A stretch of 64,000 bases of DNA from positions 13,696,802-13,760,801 of the forward strand of contig CM039123.1 in NCBI GenBank assembly GCA_022036555.1. The letters are read 5' to 3'. The translations under genes were made by a program, and so were the position numbers. The stretch is from Microstegium vimineum. Lineage: Eukaryota; Streptophyta; Magnoliopsida; Poales; Poaceae. Shown piece by piece: positions 11,963-22,978 of the stretch. Each line of letters opens with the position of its first letter. Position 1 is the stretch's first letter. Under the pieces are notes generated by a model. That model ran no database searches. It worked only from the letters and a program-made list of their open reading frames with translations, and was not told the DNA's origin.

Positions 11963-12062
11963 NNNNNNNNNNNNNNNNNNNNNNNNNNNNNNNNNNNNNN
12001 NNNNNNNNNNNNNNNNNNNNNNNNNNNNNNNNNNNNNNNNNNNNNNNNNNNNNNNNNNNNNN
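11963..12062. other. Assembly gap of 100 N
   Basis: Exactly 100 N, the customary placeholder for unknown size. The flanks are TATACTATGATT on the left and AGTGCAATTACAC on the right. In the sister LTR these two pieces are directly joined at about 19087, so no sequence is expected to be missing. Confidence 0.97.
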
Positions 12063-12731
12063 AGTGCAATTACACTTGGCAATCATGGCGAGAAAAGAGA
12101 TATTTATGTATAGTGAGTATTACTAAGGAAGTGAAGAACATAGCAATCATTTCCCCGTAATAGAACTGCTCTGCCTGCCCTACAAACGGGAGGAGGACTA
12201 CAAAGGACTCAATACGACTGTCACTCCCCCGAACTACCTCATGATCCGGAATGTAGGGTACAATCGCAGATAAATACGGTCTAGGCACCGCGCCTACACA
12301 ATATCTATCATTTACCCATAGTACTGGTGGATAAACGCTATACGATCCTAAACATGCATATGATTCAGATCTAACTATGCCAAGTATATAATCATAATAA
12401 ACTAAGAACAATATAACTAAGAACATAAACGAATAGAGTAAAGTCATAGACAATATAATGAAGTAGAGCAAAGTCATATTCATAATATTGAAGAACAAAT
12501 GAAGAACAATTAAGAACTAGATAGAGAATTACCAATAATCCTCCTGATAGATCTGGAAACCAATCGAAGATTGACTCCTTCTAGTTCTAATCCTATATAG
12601 CTATGCTAAACTAGAGATCTAGTTGATGTGGTGGCTCTAGGGCTTGATCAGGGCTTCTCCTCTTGAGATGGATGATGAATAATGAATTAGGTCAGAGAGA
12701 GGCTCCCCTCCTTAGGGTCAGGGGGCCTTCC

Positions 12732-12740
12732 TTATATAGC
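12732..12740 (-). promoter_or_regulatory. TATA box in the 3' LTR of A
   Basis: The minus strand reads GGCTATATAAGGAAGGCC here. The same box is present near 19755-19763 in the 5' LTR and, in the related solo LTR, at 35540-35546. Confidence 0.65.
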
Positions 12741-13124
12741 CTCCTCAAATGAACGTCGGCCGTTGGATCAAATCGACCTTGATGGAGGGCTTAGATGCAA
12801 CCTCAATGGCGGTGGAGAGGTGGTCCCACAGGGCAGAGCCTGTTGGGTTCAACCCTAGGGCGGCCGCCCCAAGGGGTAGGGAGGCCGCCCTACCCCTGGG
12901 CCCGCTCGGCCTCTCGCTTCTTCCCGCGCCTTCTTGACCCTTCTAGATTATTCTTTTTCGTTCGAATGATAATTATCTCTATGTAAACATGACATGTGGG
13001 CCTTTCCTCCATATTTCCTGATATCCCCATGTAGAAACAGACATTCACCAAAACTCATGGAATTCTATTAGTTTAAACCTTATTTCTAGTTGTTGGTTTC
13101 ATTTAGATCCTTATCCTTGTTTAG

Positions 13125-13158
13125 TTGACGGTTAATTTTGGTACTTAAGGACCGTCAA
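13125..13158 (-). repeat. LTR-terminal foldback in element A (3' LTR copy)
   Basis: TTGACGGT (13125-13132) and ACCGTCAA (13151-13158) form a perfect 8-bp inverted repeat with an 18-nt loop at the outer edge of U3. The 5' LTR has the same at 20149-20182. It resembles foldbacks at the start of the other Athila-type LTRs in this window. Confidence 0.8.
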
Positions 13159-13160
13159 CA

Positions 13161-13174
13161 ACTCCCCCAAGCTT
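13161..13174 (-). other. Polypurine tract of element A
   Basis: The minus-strand tract AAGCTTGGGGGAGT directly touches the 3' LTR. It is preceded by a hairpin with 8-bp arms at 13179-13186 and 13191-13198 and a four-base loop reading GGGA on the minus strand. Confidence 0.8.
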
Positions 13175-15520
13175 ACCTTTTGCTCATCCCTGAGCAAAGA
13201 TAGACTCAGTAATGGATCAGGAGTTGCTGCAATGCTTTCACGCCTTACAGGTACACATGCTTTCAAATAAGATCTCATCTCCGGATTTGATCAACTATTA
13301 AGATAAAAAACTTACTCTTTTTACCTTCCACCATGGGGCTTGTAACCATCACCTGTGTCTTGGGTAGTTGAAAGACAGAACGGTCCACTCAAGCACCATG
13401 TACCTTACTCTTCTATCAACTATAGCTCTGGAGTTTTTAGAGATTTTCAAAATAAAACTCAGAGATTCCTTGTATGACTCTCTCAGTCGCTCCTTTGTGG
13501 TATTTTTGGATCCTTACCAAGGCATTGATGGTGTATGCCTTTCTCTCAAATATGTGGTATTTGTGGTATGAGGCATTGTGATATTGCCCTCTCTCTCACC
13601 CTACTTCTAATAGGCTAATATCTGGAGCTCATAGGTGGGAGATAGCATATACATACTTACAAGACATATGTTGTATAGTCAAACCGCGGATCCAAAGGAA
13701 CAAGTCAATAAGTCAAATCAAGATGTGCATGTGTGGTGAATGAATGATGTGTGATGATGGTAATGGTGGTGAATGATGATGATAATGGCAGTGGTGAAAG
13801 TCTAATTCTACTTATGCTCCCTTCTGATAGATATACCTTTCTTGTATTTGAAACCTTTTTGGAAGGAATGAGATGCTCGATATAATACTTTTTTTTGAAG
13901 TGGGTATCTTGTACCCCTAATTCTACTATCGGACACTTGTCCATTTTTACCTCTCTTCTCACTTTTTATTTTTTTCGAGGTTGGCGGACATTTTGCCCTT
14001 TTTATTTCCTCGTATCTCTCTTTTTTTTCTTTTTTTTTCAAGAGCACTCATCCTTGTAGAGCTATAAAGCGAACACTGACTGGAGCCTTTATTTCACAGG
14101 GATAAAACAGGAATAGGAGAATATTTATGTGTTTCTATTCTCTCCCAGATTAGGAGTAGAATGTTTTTGGTGGGTGGATCTGGAGATGAGAATGAGTGGA
14201 TATATGTGGATGCGTACTTCTGGGATAGAAGCAGCTTATGTGGATGGATGCATACTTCCAAGATAGAAGTAGCGTGTGTGAGTGTAGTGTAATTGAATGC
14301 ATACTTCTGGGATAGAAGTAGCGTATGTGGGTGTATGTGAATCTTGATTCAAACCGCATGACTAGTTCCCGAGGGTCGCACAGCTTGACCATACTCAATA
14401 CTCATAAGCAGTATGTAAAAATGTGTGGTTTCCTAATCTAGTAAGCATGTATATATGGTTGTGGTAAGAATTTAAACTCTCATCATATAGGAACTCATCA
14501 TGTGGTATTTTCAAAGTTTTCAAAAGATAAAATTCTCTAGAATTCTAGTATCTCTAAAAGCAGATAAATAGCAACTCAAACCTTTTCATATCATATCCGT
14601 CAACGACTTAGACTTAGATCAGGTACTTCCTCCCACAAGTTTTAGGTTCAGAGCAAATTTCAAACCATAACAATTATGCCTAACTTGAGAGAGGGATCAA
14701 ATTTGAAAACTAGGTACTTGAAAGGTATTACGACAGAGCAACTATTCATCATCTCCATATTAAGAGTTTATCATTGGGATTCATTTTAGCATAGCTATTT
14801 TATTTTATTCTCTCCTATTATTTATTAGCAAACTTGTAAACTAAGCAAAGACACAAATATATAAGCGGGAAAATATTTATTGGGTTTTCTATGATTATGC
14901 ATCTTTTTATTTTTTTAGTAGAATATAAAGACCGATAGGTAGAAATACTTAGCCTAGTATGGGGGTGCTCTACCCCAAGCTAGATTTTGACATACATTCT
15001 TCTGATGTAGTTGGTATGTGGGGGTGCTCTCCCCCAAGCTTGATTTTGACATAATTTCTTTTGGTGTAGCTGACAGGTAGCAGAGGTGTTTGGATGTCCT
15101 CCGGTTGCTGTTCTTCTTTGATCCTTGAATTCTGTGAAAGCTCAAATAGACAACAAAGCTTGTGGAACTGGTTAAGTGTTAGCCATAAATCTCTAGCCTG
15201 AATCATGTTGAGCTTCCTCTAATGGATGTTATTATTTAGCAGGATCATAAACTTATAATTTTTATATTTTATATATTTATAAAACAAAAACATATTTATT
15301 TTTAGGCCACCACAACGAGTATACTCATGGGTTTTATGCCACGAATGTATTCACATGGGGCTTAATAGTTTTAAACATTTTTATTTTCTTTCTAAGATGG
15401 TATAAACATGATTAACTAAATTGAAGAAGTAAATAATTAAGGGAAAAAATAACTACCAAGTGTTACCTCTTGGCACGGTGTTCGGTGGTTTAAGTCCTCC
15501 AAACAGGACTCCATACATCC
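13175..15520 (-). other. 3' non-coding region of element A with conserved hairpin modules
   Basis: 2.3 kb between the end of gag-protease and the polypurine tract codes for nothing I recognise. It is not featureless. Three hairpin-forming copies of a GTACTTC...GAAGTAGC module lie at 14211-14236, 14249-14274 and 14298-14323. Two tandem 59-bp units at about 14959-15050 each carry a second PPT-like tract. A GTAAGT motif lies at 13655-13665 (minus strand). The order and wording of these modules are shared with elements B and E. Confidence 0.7.
14959..15050 (-). repeat. Tandem 59-bp repeat with internal PPT-like tract
   Basis: Two units, beginning at about 14959 and 15017. On the minus strand each reads GTCAAAATC followed by AAGCTTGGGGGAG (one unit has TAGCTTGGGGTAG) and then a short C-tract CACCCCC that could pair with the G-tract. 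The PPT wording is the same as that at the LTR boundary of this element. Confidence 0.75.
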
Positions 15521-18370
15521 TTAGTTGTCCTGGGACTCGTTGGACGGCGTAGCTGGTGCCTTCAGCTGCGCTTCTTCTTCTGGTATGATTTCTTTTTCTC
15601 TCCACACTCGTGTTGGTGTGGTAGCCTTCCTAGGACAAACTCTTGTTTCTGGATATTCATTACAATTGAAAGGACATACCTCTCCTTCACAAGAGTCTCC
15701 GCTCTCGTGCATGGGGTAGTCATAGAATGATCTTTCATTTACCAACTTTGGAGTTGGTGGTGTGTTTGCATATGTTGACTCTTCTTCTTCAGGGTATCTT
15801 TCTTCATACCTTGAAACTTCTCCTTTATAGCTTGCCCATCCGTCCCTGGTGTTCTGCCTCTTCTGGTTGCGGTAGCGACGTCTTCTTCTCGTTCTATTCT
15901 GCTTAGATTCTTCAACAATGTAGTTAGCATTAAAGTAACGACGTACCTTTTCAGAGGGGAAGTGTAGGTGCACTTCTCCTGTCCCGATGTAGATGATGGC
16001 TTTGGTGGTGCTTAGGAATGGCCTTCCAAGGATGATAGGTGGATCATAATCATCTTCTCCCATGTCAACGACTAGGAAGTCAGTAGGGATGAAGTGGTCA
16101 TCAATCTGGATGGGGACATCTTTGGCTATGCCCTCGACGACGCGACATGTCTGATCTACCATCTGGAGTTGGGTGTATGTTGGGTGTAAAGGCATTGTTC
16201 CATACAAAAACTCATAGGTCAACTTGGCCATAATGTTGACACCCGATCCGGTGTCGCAGATTGCCTTCTGGAAGGAGCATCTGTTGATTGAACATTCAAT
16301 GGTTGGGACACCTAGGTCGTCCTTCTTGATCAAATGAGGGGATCTGATTTGGTGATCTTGATTATTGTCGAGTGCCGTGACCATCCTTGCTGGTTCTGTC
16401 CATACTTGCCTCTTGTTCTTGTTCTTGTTCTGCTTGTTCCTTCTGTTGGTCCTCTTCATTGGTTCATCTTGAGGTTGTTCAGGAGCTTGTATGGTTTTGT
16501 TCTTGAAGGTAAATGTCTCCTTCTTCCCTTTGATGAAGAAACTGATCTTGGCAGTGCTAGCAAGGATGACAGCTCTGGCAGTGTTCAAGAGTGGCCTCCC
16601 AAGGATGATGGGTGACTTCTCATCAACACCAATCTCTATTACCATGAAGTCTGCTAGGACGTACGAGGTACCAATCCGGACATGAATATCTTTTAATATT
16701 CCTATCGGGTAGCATAGTGTCCGATCTACAAGCTGCAAACATAGGGTTGTATCTGATAAAGGATAATTGAAGAATTTCTCATAGATTACCCTGGGCATGA
16801 CATTGACGCTTGCGCCGAAGTCGCAAAGTGCTTCAGGGAATTCTGTGACACCAATGGAGATTGGGATGACTGGTCATCCTGGATCTCCTTTCTTAGTTGG
16901 CATAGAGTCTCCACACCACCCTTTGGTGGGGTTGTTCCAACAAGCACCTGCATCAAATATGTCTACAAGGTTTGCAGATTCTAGTCCTTTTAGTTGTGAT
17001 GGAATACCGGGGTTAGTGGTAGGAACAGCAGCAGCTATCTGGGTTAGCTGAGATTTAATCATTTTATTGAAGCTAATTTGATTCTTAATGGCAACAGAAA
17101 AAATATCCATTCTATTATTTATATTTTCTAATATTTTATCATTGGAGGCTATTTTCTTAGACATGTTATCCATTAATTTTCCTTGGTTATCTACTAACTC
17201 TCTCAAAGGTGGAAAACTAGGATTATTATAAGAATTGTTACCTTGATAATTACCTGAGTAGTTACCTGAGTAGTTAGGCCTTTGTGGTTGTTGGTTCCAA
17301 CCTTGATTTTGCTGAGGACGGTTGTAGTTGTTATTGTTGATGTAATTCACATCCTCTTGCAATTCTGGACAATGATTGCCTGAGTGTCCAGTGTCTCCAC
17401 ACTCCTCACAGGTCATCTGAGAGTCGTAGATGTTCATGACTTCTTTCTTTTCTCTAGCTCTCTCATCAAGCCTCTTCATGAGCAGGTCTAGCTTTGCTGA
17501 CAGCATGTCTACCTCTTTGAGCTAGTGCATACCTCCACTCTTCTTGCGTGTTTGAGTTCTTTCCTCACTCCAACCTTGGTTGGATGCCATCTTCTCCACA
17601 AGAGTTGTGGCTTGTGGTATTGTAAGTGACAGGAATGCTCCTCCAGCAGCAGCATCCATGGTTTCACGTGTGCTATTGCTGAGCCCATGATATAACGTCT
17701 GCATAAGTAACCAATTCTCCATTCCATGATGGGGATATTCTAGGATGTAATCTTGGAAGCGCTCCCATGCTTCTGGAACGGACTCATCATGTTGTTGCTA
17801 AAAACTTGAAATCTTTCCACGGAGAGCATTGGTCTTCCCCATGGGAAAGAAATTTGCTAGGAAGTTGGTGGAACATAGTGCCCACGTGGTATTCTTCTCC
17901 TTGGTTGCATAGAACCACTGCTTCGCTCTTCCCAAGAGTGAGAATGGGAAAAGGCGAAGTAGTATGGCGTCTCTGGGGATGTCCTTGATGGTGAATGTGC
18001 TGCAAATCTCCAGGAAGTGTTGGAGATGAGCACTAGCGTCTTCGTGTGCCTTCCCACAGAACTGGTTTGCTTGCACCATGTTGATGAGCGCAGGCTTGAG
18101 CTCAAATGACCGATCAATGTCCACAGCAGGTCCAGTGCGGATGTTGTCTGTGGTGGGGGCTGAGAACTCACGGATTGACTTGTTTGCCATGGCTTCGAAC
18201 TCTGGTGTCAAGTCTCGAGCGATGTTTTGGTGATCTCCTTGGTTGGACGAAGCTTCAAGCTGAAATATTGATGATGATGATGTTGTTACTTTCTTGAGCT
18301 TGGCTTTTGTCTTTCTGATTAATGCTTTGGGATTTTCAACAAAATTGTCTGGAAGATCAAACCTATTCAT
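15521..18370 (-). pseudogene. gag: gag-protease gene of Athila-like element A, with two protease domains
   Basis: One reading frame of 950 codons runs from the ATG at 18370 to the stop at 15521 and is broken only by three in-frame stops (17798-17800 TAG, 17522-17524 TAG, 16874-16876 TGA). Order of domains: Athila gag core (about residues 60-260, with FELKPALINMVQ and FPFSLLGRAKQWFYA); zinc knuckle CEECGDTGHSGNHC near 17405; an Asn-rich linker; a first protease-like unit with CDFGASVNVMP just after the third stop and ILGRPLLNTARA; a second unit with CDTGSGVNIMA near 16240 and ILGRPFLSTTKA; then an Arg-rich tail. The first unit has D-F-G and the second D-T-G at the catalytic place. No RT follows. 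The frame is otherwise open for 2.85 kb, so decay is slight. Tandem retropepsin-like folds in one gag-pro are unusual to my knowledge. Confidence 0.85.
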
Positions 18371-18508
18371 ACATTACCTTGCATAAAATGATAGGAAAAA
18401 TAGGCGTAAATCAAGGGTAAGGCTGTACGAGTAGAGAATTGATGTTTTCTCGATCCATTAGTGACGCAAGTGATAATTCATTTATTCCTTTTAATAGCTA
18501 ATCAACCT
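18371..18508 (-). other. 5' leader of element A
   Basis: About 140 bp between the primer-binding site and the gag start codon. It has no coding sense and would carry packaging signals if the element were active. Confidence 0.4.
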
Positions 18509-18526
18509 TCCCTGGCAACGGCGTCA
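18509..18526 (-). other. tRNA-Asp primer-binding site of element A
   Basis: The minus strand reads TGACGCCGTTGCCAGGGA, two mismatches from the complement of the plant tRNA-Asp 3' end (TGGCGCCGTTGCCGGGGA). It lies eight bases inside the 5' LTR. Confidence 0.85.
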
Positions 18527-18534
18527 AAAATGCT

Positions 18535-20184
18535 TGTTGATGCTTCTTAACGTCATTACCAAAAGTAGAATAATTTCTATTTCTGATAACGACGCCAAAA
18601 AGGGTTAACCACCTCTCATGACACTTAAGCCAAGTTGTCATCCCCAGCATGGCAGAGAGATGCGGTATTGAAATATGCAATTGCTCTAAGTGAATATGAA
18701 TAGAAATGTGTTTCTGCAAGCGCACAGATAATACCGAAGTAGCATTTTAACCAGGAGCATTCCAGGTATCGTTATTTATATTTTTACCACTAGGAAGGGA
18801 TACTAAGGAATAAATGAGGAATGAGTATTAATGATCAATGAGTATCACTGCATGTGTAATGGAGAGTTTTCATCTATCTCACTCAGTACAAGATAAGTGT
18901 CACATAAGATATAGATAATGAATGAATAGTGACAAAAGATAAATACTGATTAGCATAAATATAGCCACATAAGATAATGATAAGCACCTCAACAAATATT
19001 CTAGTAAGTTATTAGCATGGAATTAGGATGAACTACAAAGATATTTTCTAAGTTATTCTTAACTATACAGTCTAGTATACTATGATTAGTGCAATTACAC
19101 TTGGCAATCATGGCGAGAAAAGAGATATTCATGTATAGTGAGTATTACTAAGGAAGTGAAGAACATAGCAATCATTTCCCCGTAATAGAACTGCTCTGCT
19201 TGCCCTACAAACGAGAGGAGGACTACAAAGGACTCAACAGGATTGTCACTCCCGCGAACTACCTCACGATCCGGAATGTAGGGTACAATCGCAGATAAAT
19301 ACGGTCTAGGCACCACGCCTACACAATATCTATCATTTACCCATAGTACTGGTGGATAAACGCTATATGATCCTAAACATGCATATGATTCAGATCTAAC
19401 TATGCTAAGTATATAATCATAATAAACTAAGAACAATATAACTAAGAACATAAACAAATAGAGTAAAGTCATAGACAATATAATGAAGTAGAGCAAAGTC
19501 ATATTCATAATATTGAAGAACAAATGAAGAACAATGAAGAACTAGATAGATAATTACCAATAATCCTCCTGACAGATCCGAAAACAATCGAAAATTGACT
19601 CCTTCTAGTTCTAATCCTATATAGCTATGCTAAACTAGAGATCTAGTTGATGTGGTGGCTCTAGGGCTTGATCAGGGGCTTCTCCTCTTGAGATGGATGA
19701 TGAATAATGAATTAGGTCAGAGAGAGGCTCCCCTCCTCAGGGTCAGGGGCCTTCCTTATATAGCCTCCTCAAATGAACGTCGGGCGTTGGATCAAACCGA
19801 CCTTGATGGAGGGCTTAGATGCAACCTCAATGGCGGTGGAGAGGTGGTCCCACAGGGCAGAGCCTGTTGGGCTCAACCCTAGGGCGGCCGCCCCAAGGGG
19901 TAGGGCGGGCACCCTGCCCCTGGGCCCACTCGCCCTCTCGCTTCTTCCCGTGCCTTCTTGACCCTTCTAGATTATTCTTTTTCGTTCGAATGATAATTAT
20001 CTCTATATAAACATGACATGTGGGCCTTTCCTCCATATTTCCTGATATCCCCCTGTAGAAACAGACATTCACCAAAACTTTTGGAATTCTATTAGTTTAA
20101 ACTTTATTTCTAGTTGTTGGTTTCATTTAGATCCTTATCCTTGTTTAGTTGACGGTTAATTTTGGTACTTAAGGACCGTCAACA
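18535..20184 (-). repeat. 5' LTR of Athila-like element A
   Basis: 1,650 bp, from CCGTCAACA at 20184 (element start TGTTGACGGTCC on the minus strand) to TGTTGATGC at 18535. It is closely similar to 11413-13160 throughout. The conserved block with GCAAGCGCACAGATAATACC lies near its 3' end (18716-18770), and the GC-rich palindrome GGGCGGCCGCCC near 19882-19893. Confidence 0.92.
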
Positions 20185-20410
20185 AGTACGGGGAAAGTAA
20201 ATCACACAAGTAAAACCAAATCCCTCCCCCTATCTCTGACACTACTCGACTACCCTCTCTCCCCCTTTGGCGCATTGCACCAAAAAGACTCTAAGCATCT
20301 GGAGCATGTGGAGCTAAAGCACCTGGCTGACGAGCACGGAGATCGAACTGAGTGTAGTCGGGGCTGGAGTCGTTGTCCTCAGCTGTCTGAGCCTCTGAAG
20401 CTAGAGCTGT
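20185..20410 (-). other. 3' untranslated part of G next to nested element A
   Basis: 225 bp between the env-position ORF and the nested Athila LTR; it continues at 11027-11412 on the other side. No coding sense seen. Confidence 0.4.
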
Positions 20411-22978
20411 CTAAGAAGCAGTCTGGGTAGGCTGAGCTGATTCAGACTCGGTGACAGGCTCTGCAGTCTCTGCAGCAACTGCTGACTCTACTAGCTCCCC
20501 CTGAGGCTCAACTGGTGCCTCTAACGGTCCTGCCTCGGTAGGTGTGGGCACTGCGACCCGACGAGCGTAGACTCGAGGCGGAGGAGAAGATGTGACTACA
20601 AGCTCTGCAAGAGTAACGGCTGCCTCAACCTCTGTGGGCTCACCGGCTGACCGAGCTAGAATCTCTGACTCCACAACCTCTGCTGCAACTGATGTAGCAT
20701 CTATCTGAACAACAGCTAGAGGAGGGGTGGTGACCGTCTGAGTGGACTGATCCGGTGCAATCTCCGACGAGGCAGGTGAGGAGAGGTGTTTGCCCGTCGT
20801 CGGAGGATCACCCTGAGCCTCTGCTGGCTAAGTGCTAGGCTGAGCTGCTGCTACTGGAGAATCCTCACCAGTAATCTCTCGATAGGACACAGTGAGATCT
20901 CAAGTCGCCTCTGCTAAGGTGGCCCCCCGGGTAGGTGTAAAGCTGGTCTGGTACTCGCCGGGGGAGGCTAACCACGATGACACCTGGGTCATCGGCGTCT
21001 GATATGCTAGAGAAGCTGGTGCCTGACTCTGAAGCCTGCTGGGCTATAAAGCTGGAGTCGGTACCACTACCACTGGAGTAGACTGCTGCTGTGAAGTGAA
21101 TTGCTGCTACTGGGAGACTCCGGGCAACTGAAGTTGTGGAGTGACGGATGGCCCGGAGCTTGAGCTGAGGAGATGCTCAAGAAGCAGAGTCTGTGTCCTC
21201 TGAATCTCGGCTTGCTGCTGGGCTGCTAGTCTCCTGACCTCCTCAGCCTGTCTCCTCTGCTCCTCAGCCTGACGTAGAAGCTCGTCGGTCTGGCGCTGCT
21301 GGCTCTGCTGTAATTCAGTGAGGATAGCTAAAAGAGTAGGTTGTGAAGTGTTAGCAGCAGGTGGAGGAGCTGAGCTAGACCCACCGGCCTTGTGGTCGTG
21401 AGACCTAGGTGCGTACTCAGGTACTGGCCGGTAGTCGTCATCTGAGCTGTCAGAAGGTAAGACATCCTGATAAGTATCATCTGTAGCAGCATCAATCTGA
21501 GCATCCAACTCTGCAAGCTCGGCGTCCGCTAGGCCCTAAACAGTAGCATCCTGCTACTCCTCTCACTGTGGCGGTACTCCTGTCTGGCGGGTATGAGGAC
21601 CCTGACGCCTCAGACGACCTCTGCCACTGTGACTCACCAGCTGACTCATGTTATACTCTGGAAACACTGTGTGAGAGTGGGTGAGTGTGGTGAGATATGA
21701 CGCATAGCCACCACGAGACACGAGCAGAAAAGAAATCCAGTGCGCATACTGCAGCTGCCAGTGTCCTCTGAAACCTTAAGCTATGATATCCTCCATCTCA
21801 CTGATGATCAAGCCCCAAAGATCAAACTTATCCATCCGGACAATGTGAGCTAGGAGCCAAAGCTGTAGCCTAGTCAATGTCTCACGTGCTCCAACTCTGG
21901 GAAGAATGGTCCTCCTGATAACCTCGTTCAGGATCCGGGCAGTCGGCATGAGGTCACGAACGCTGCGACTAGAACCCTCACCGAATGGCTCTCTGAAACA
22001 AGGACGGGCGAAGTTAACTGAGGGCACATTCCCCTCGGGAGGACGACGAGGAGCTTCCTGATCCTTGTAGCATAGGCTGTGGATCCTTGTGTCTGACTGC
22101 TCGAGGTGAAAAATCTCTCTGAAACGTGTGTCAAAGATCCTCACATCCTTGCCCTTGAAGGAAAAATGTATGAAAATGTGATCCGGAGAGACCCATAGTG
22201 ATGCATAAAACTGTCTGACACAATCCTCTTGATAGGTGCCAATCCGGCCAATCAATCCTGTCATCCCTGAAGATACTCGAGATGTTGGGCTATCTCTGGA
22301 CCACCGACCTCAATGATCGACCGAAGAGGGCACACGCGGTGGGCTCAAAGCGGTGCACGGGGTCTGAACATACCCTCTGTAAAAGTCCTCGTGCACTGTG
22401 GTGTAGAAATCTAGACTAGCACAGGGTCTCTAGCTGTTGGAAACCAAGTTTGGAAATCGGCAAACCTCATCTGCTGGATTTGCTTCACTGACAGTGCCGT
22501 AACCTGGTGCCTCACTAGATCTGGCAAACTGGACCAAGGAGGAGGTCTGTCGTTGCGCTGTGGACCATTGGGCCTAGGAGGAGGCTCCAAACCATGAGCG
22601 CGTGTAACACGTCGAGCCATCAACTCTGGGATGCAGGAGTGTCCTAAAGTATCAGCCTACTCTATCACATCTCCTTGTCTCTGGAGTCTCTGGGGACTCA
22701 GCCTCTAGCTCTGCCTGAGAGGGGAACTCACGACGCGCTCCACGGCGAGGAGAGATCCTCAAACCGGCATGACGTCCGCCCTGCTCGGCTATCTCTGCTG
22801 CCTCTGTCGCTGCTAGGGCTACCACTGAATCCGGATCCATCATCGGCCTCTTCCTCTTCTTCACAATGAGCTTCTTCTTGCCCTTGTCCCGGTCGGTGGG
22901 TGGACGACGTGGAGGTGGAGGATCACTGCCACCACCGGGAACAGGACCGGCGTTCTTCGTGCGTGCCATCACTGTCAC
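20411..22978 (-). pseudogene. Env-position ORF of SIRE element G
   Basis: A coding trace of about 2.5 kb lies downstream of pol, where SIRE elements carry an extra ORF. The start is probably the ATG at 22966 or 22978 (MARTKNAGPVPGGG). The N-terminus is basic and Pro-rich, with a cluster KGKKKLIVKKRKR that looks like a nuclear-localisation signal. The middle (21776-22264) has RQFYASLWVSPD, FIHFSFKGK and LQLWLLAHIV, typical of the plant transposon protein family found in retroelements. Then 21107-21508 is an acidic Ser-rich stretch followed by a Gln/Glu-rich coiled coil (QQRQTDELLRQAEEQRRQAE). The C-terminal part (20411-20674) is Glu/Ala/Pro-rich. Most parts share one frame; stops and a frame change near 22620 break it. 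I see no clear membrane segment, so calling it envelope-like rests only on position. Confidence 0.7.

Larger units (their letters stand above)
11413..13160 (-). repeat. 3' LTR of Athila-like element A
   Basis: 1,748 bp as written, of which 100 are N; the real length is 1,648 bp against 1,650 bp in the sister LTR. A few percent of positions differ between the two when compared by eye. It contains a TATA box (minus strand, about 12732-12740), a GC-rich palindromic module near 12853-12900 (GGGCGGCCGCCC) and a terminal foldback (13125-13158). Confidence 0.9.
11413..20184 (-). mobile_element. Athila-like Gypsy element A, gag-protease only, nested in G
   Basis: LTRs at 11413-13160 and 18535-20184 share the ends TGTTGATGC and CCGTCAACA. 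A primer-binding site matching tRNA-Asp (18509-18526) and a polypurine tract (13161-13174) fix the minus orientation. The internal region (13161-18534, 5.4 kb) has a single gag-protease reading frame and no RT, RNase H or integrase. The tRNA-Asp primer and the gag type (FELKPALINMVQ) point to the Athila lineage. The flanking 5-mers are ACTAT (11408-11412) and AGTAC (20185-20189), which agree at only three of five places, so a clean TSD is not seen. The element splits the 3' non-coding part of SIRE element G. Confidence 0.85.

Noticed and set aside
11957..12160. ORF running through the N gap
   Set aside because: It exists only because N is translated as X; it is LTR sequence.
12070..12498. 142-codon hydrophobic ORF on the minus strand, repeated at 19095-19523
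   Set aside because: It looks like a membrane protein but lies in the R-U5 part of both LTRs of element A; the hydrophobic residues come from AT-rich LTR sequence. The two copies exist because LTRs are duplicated.
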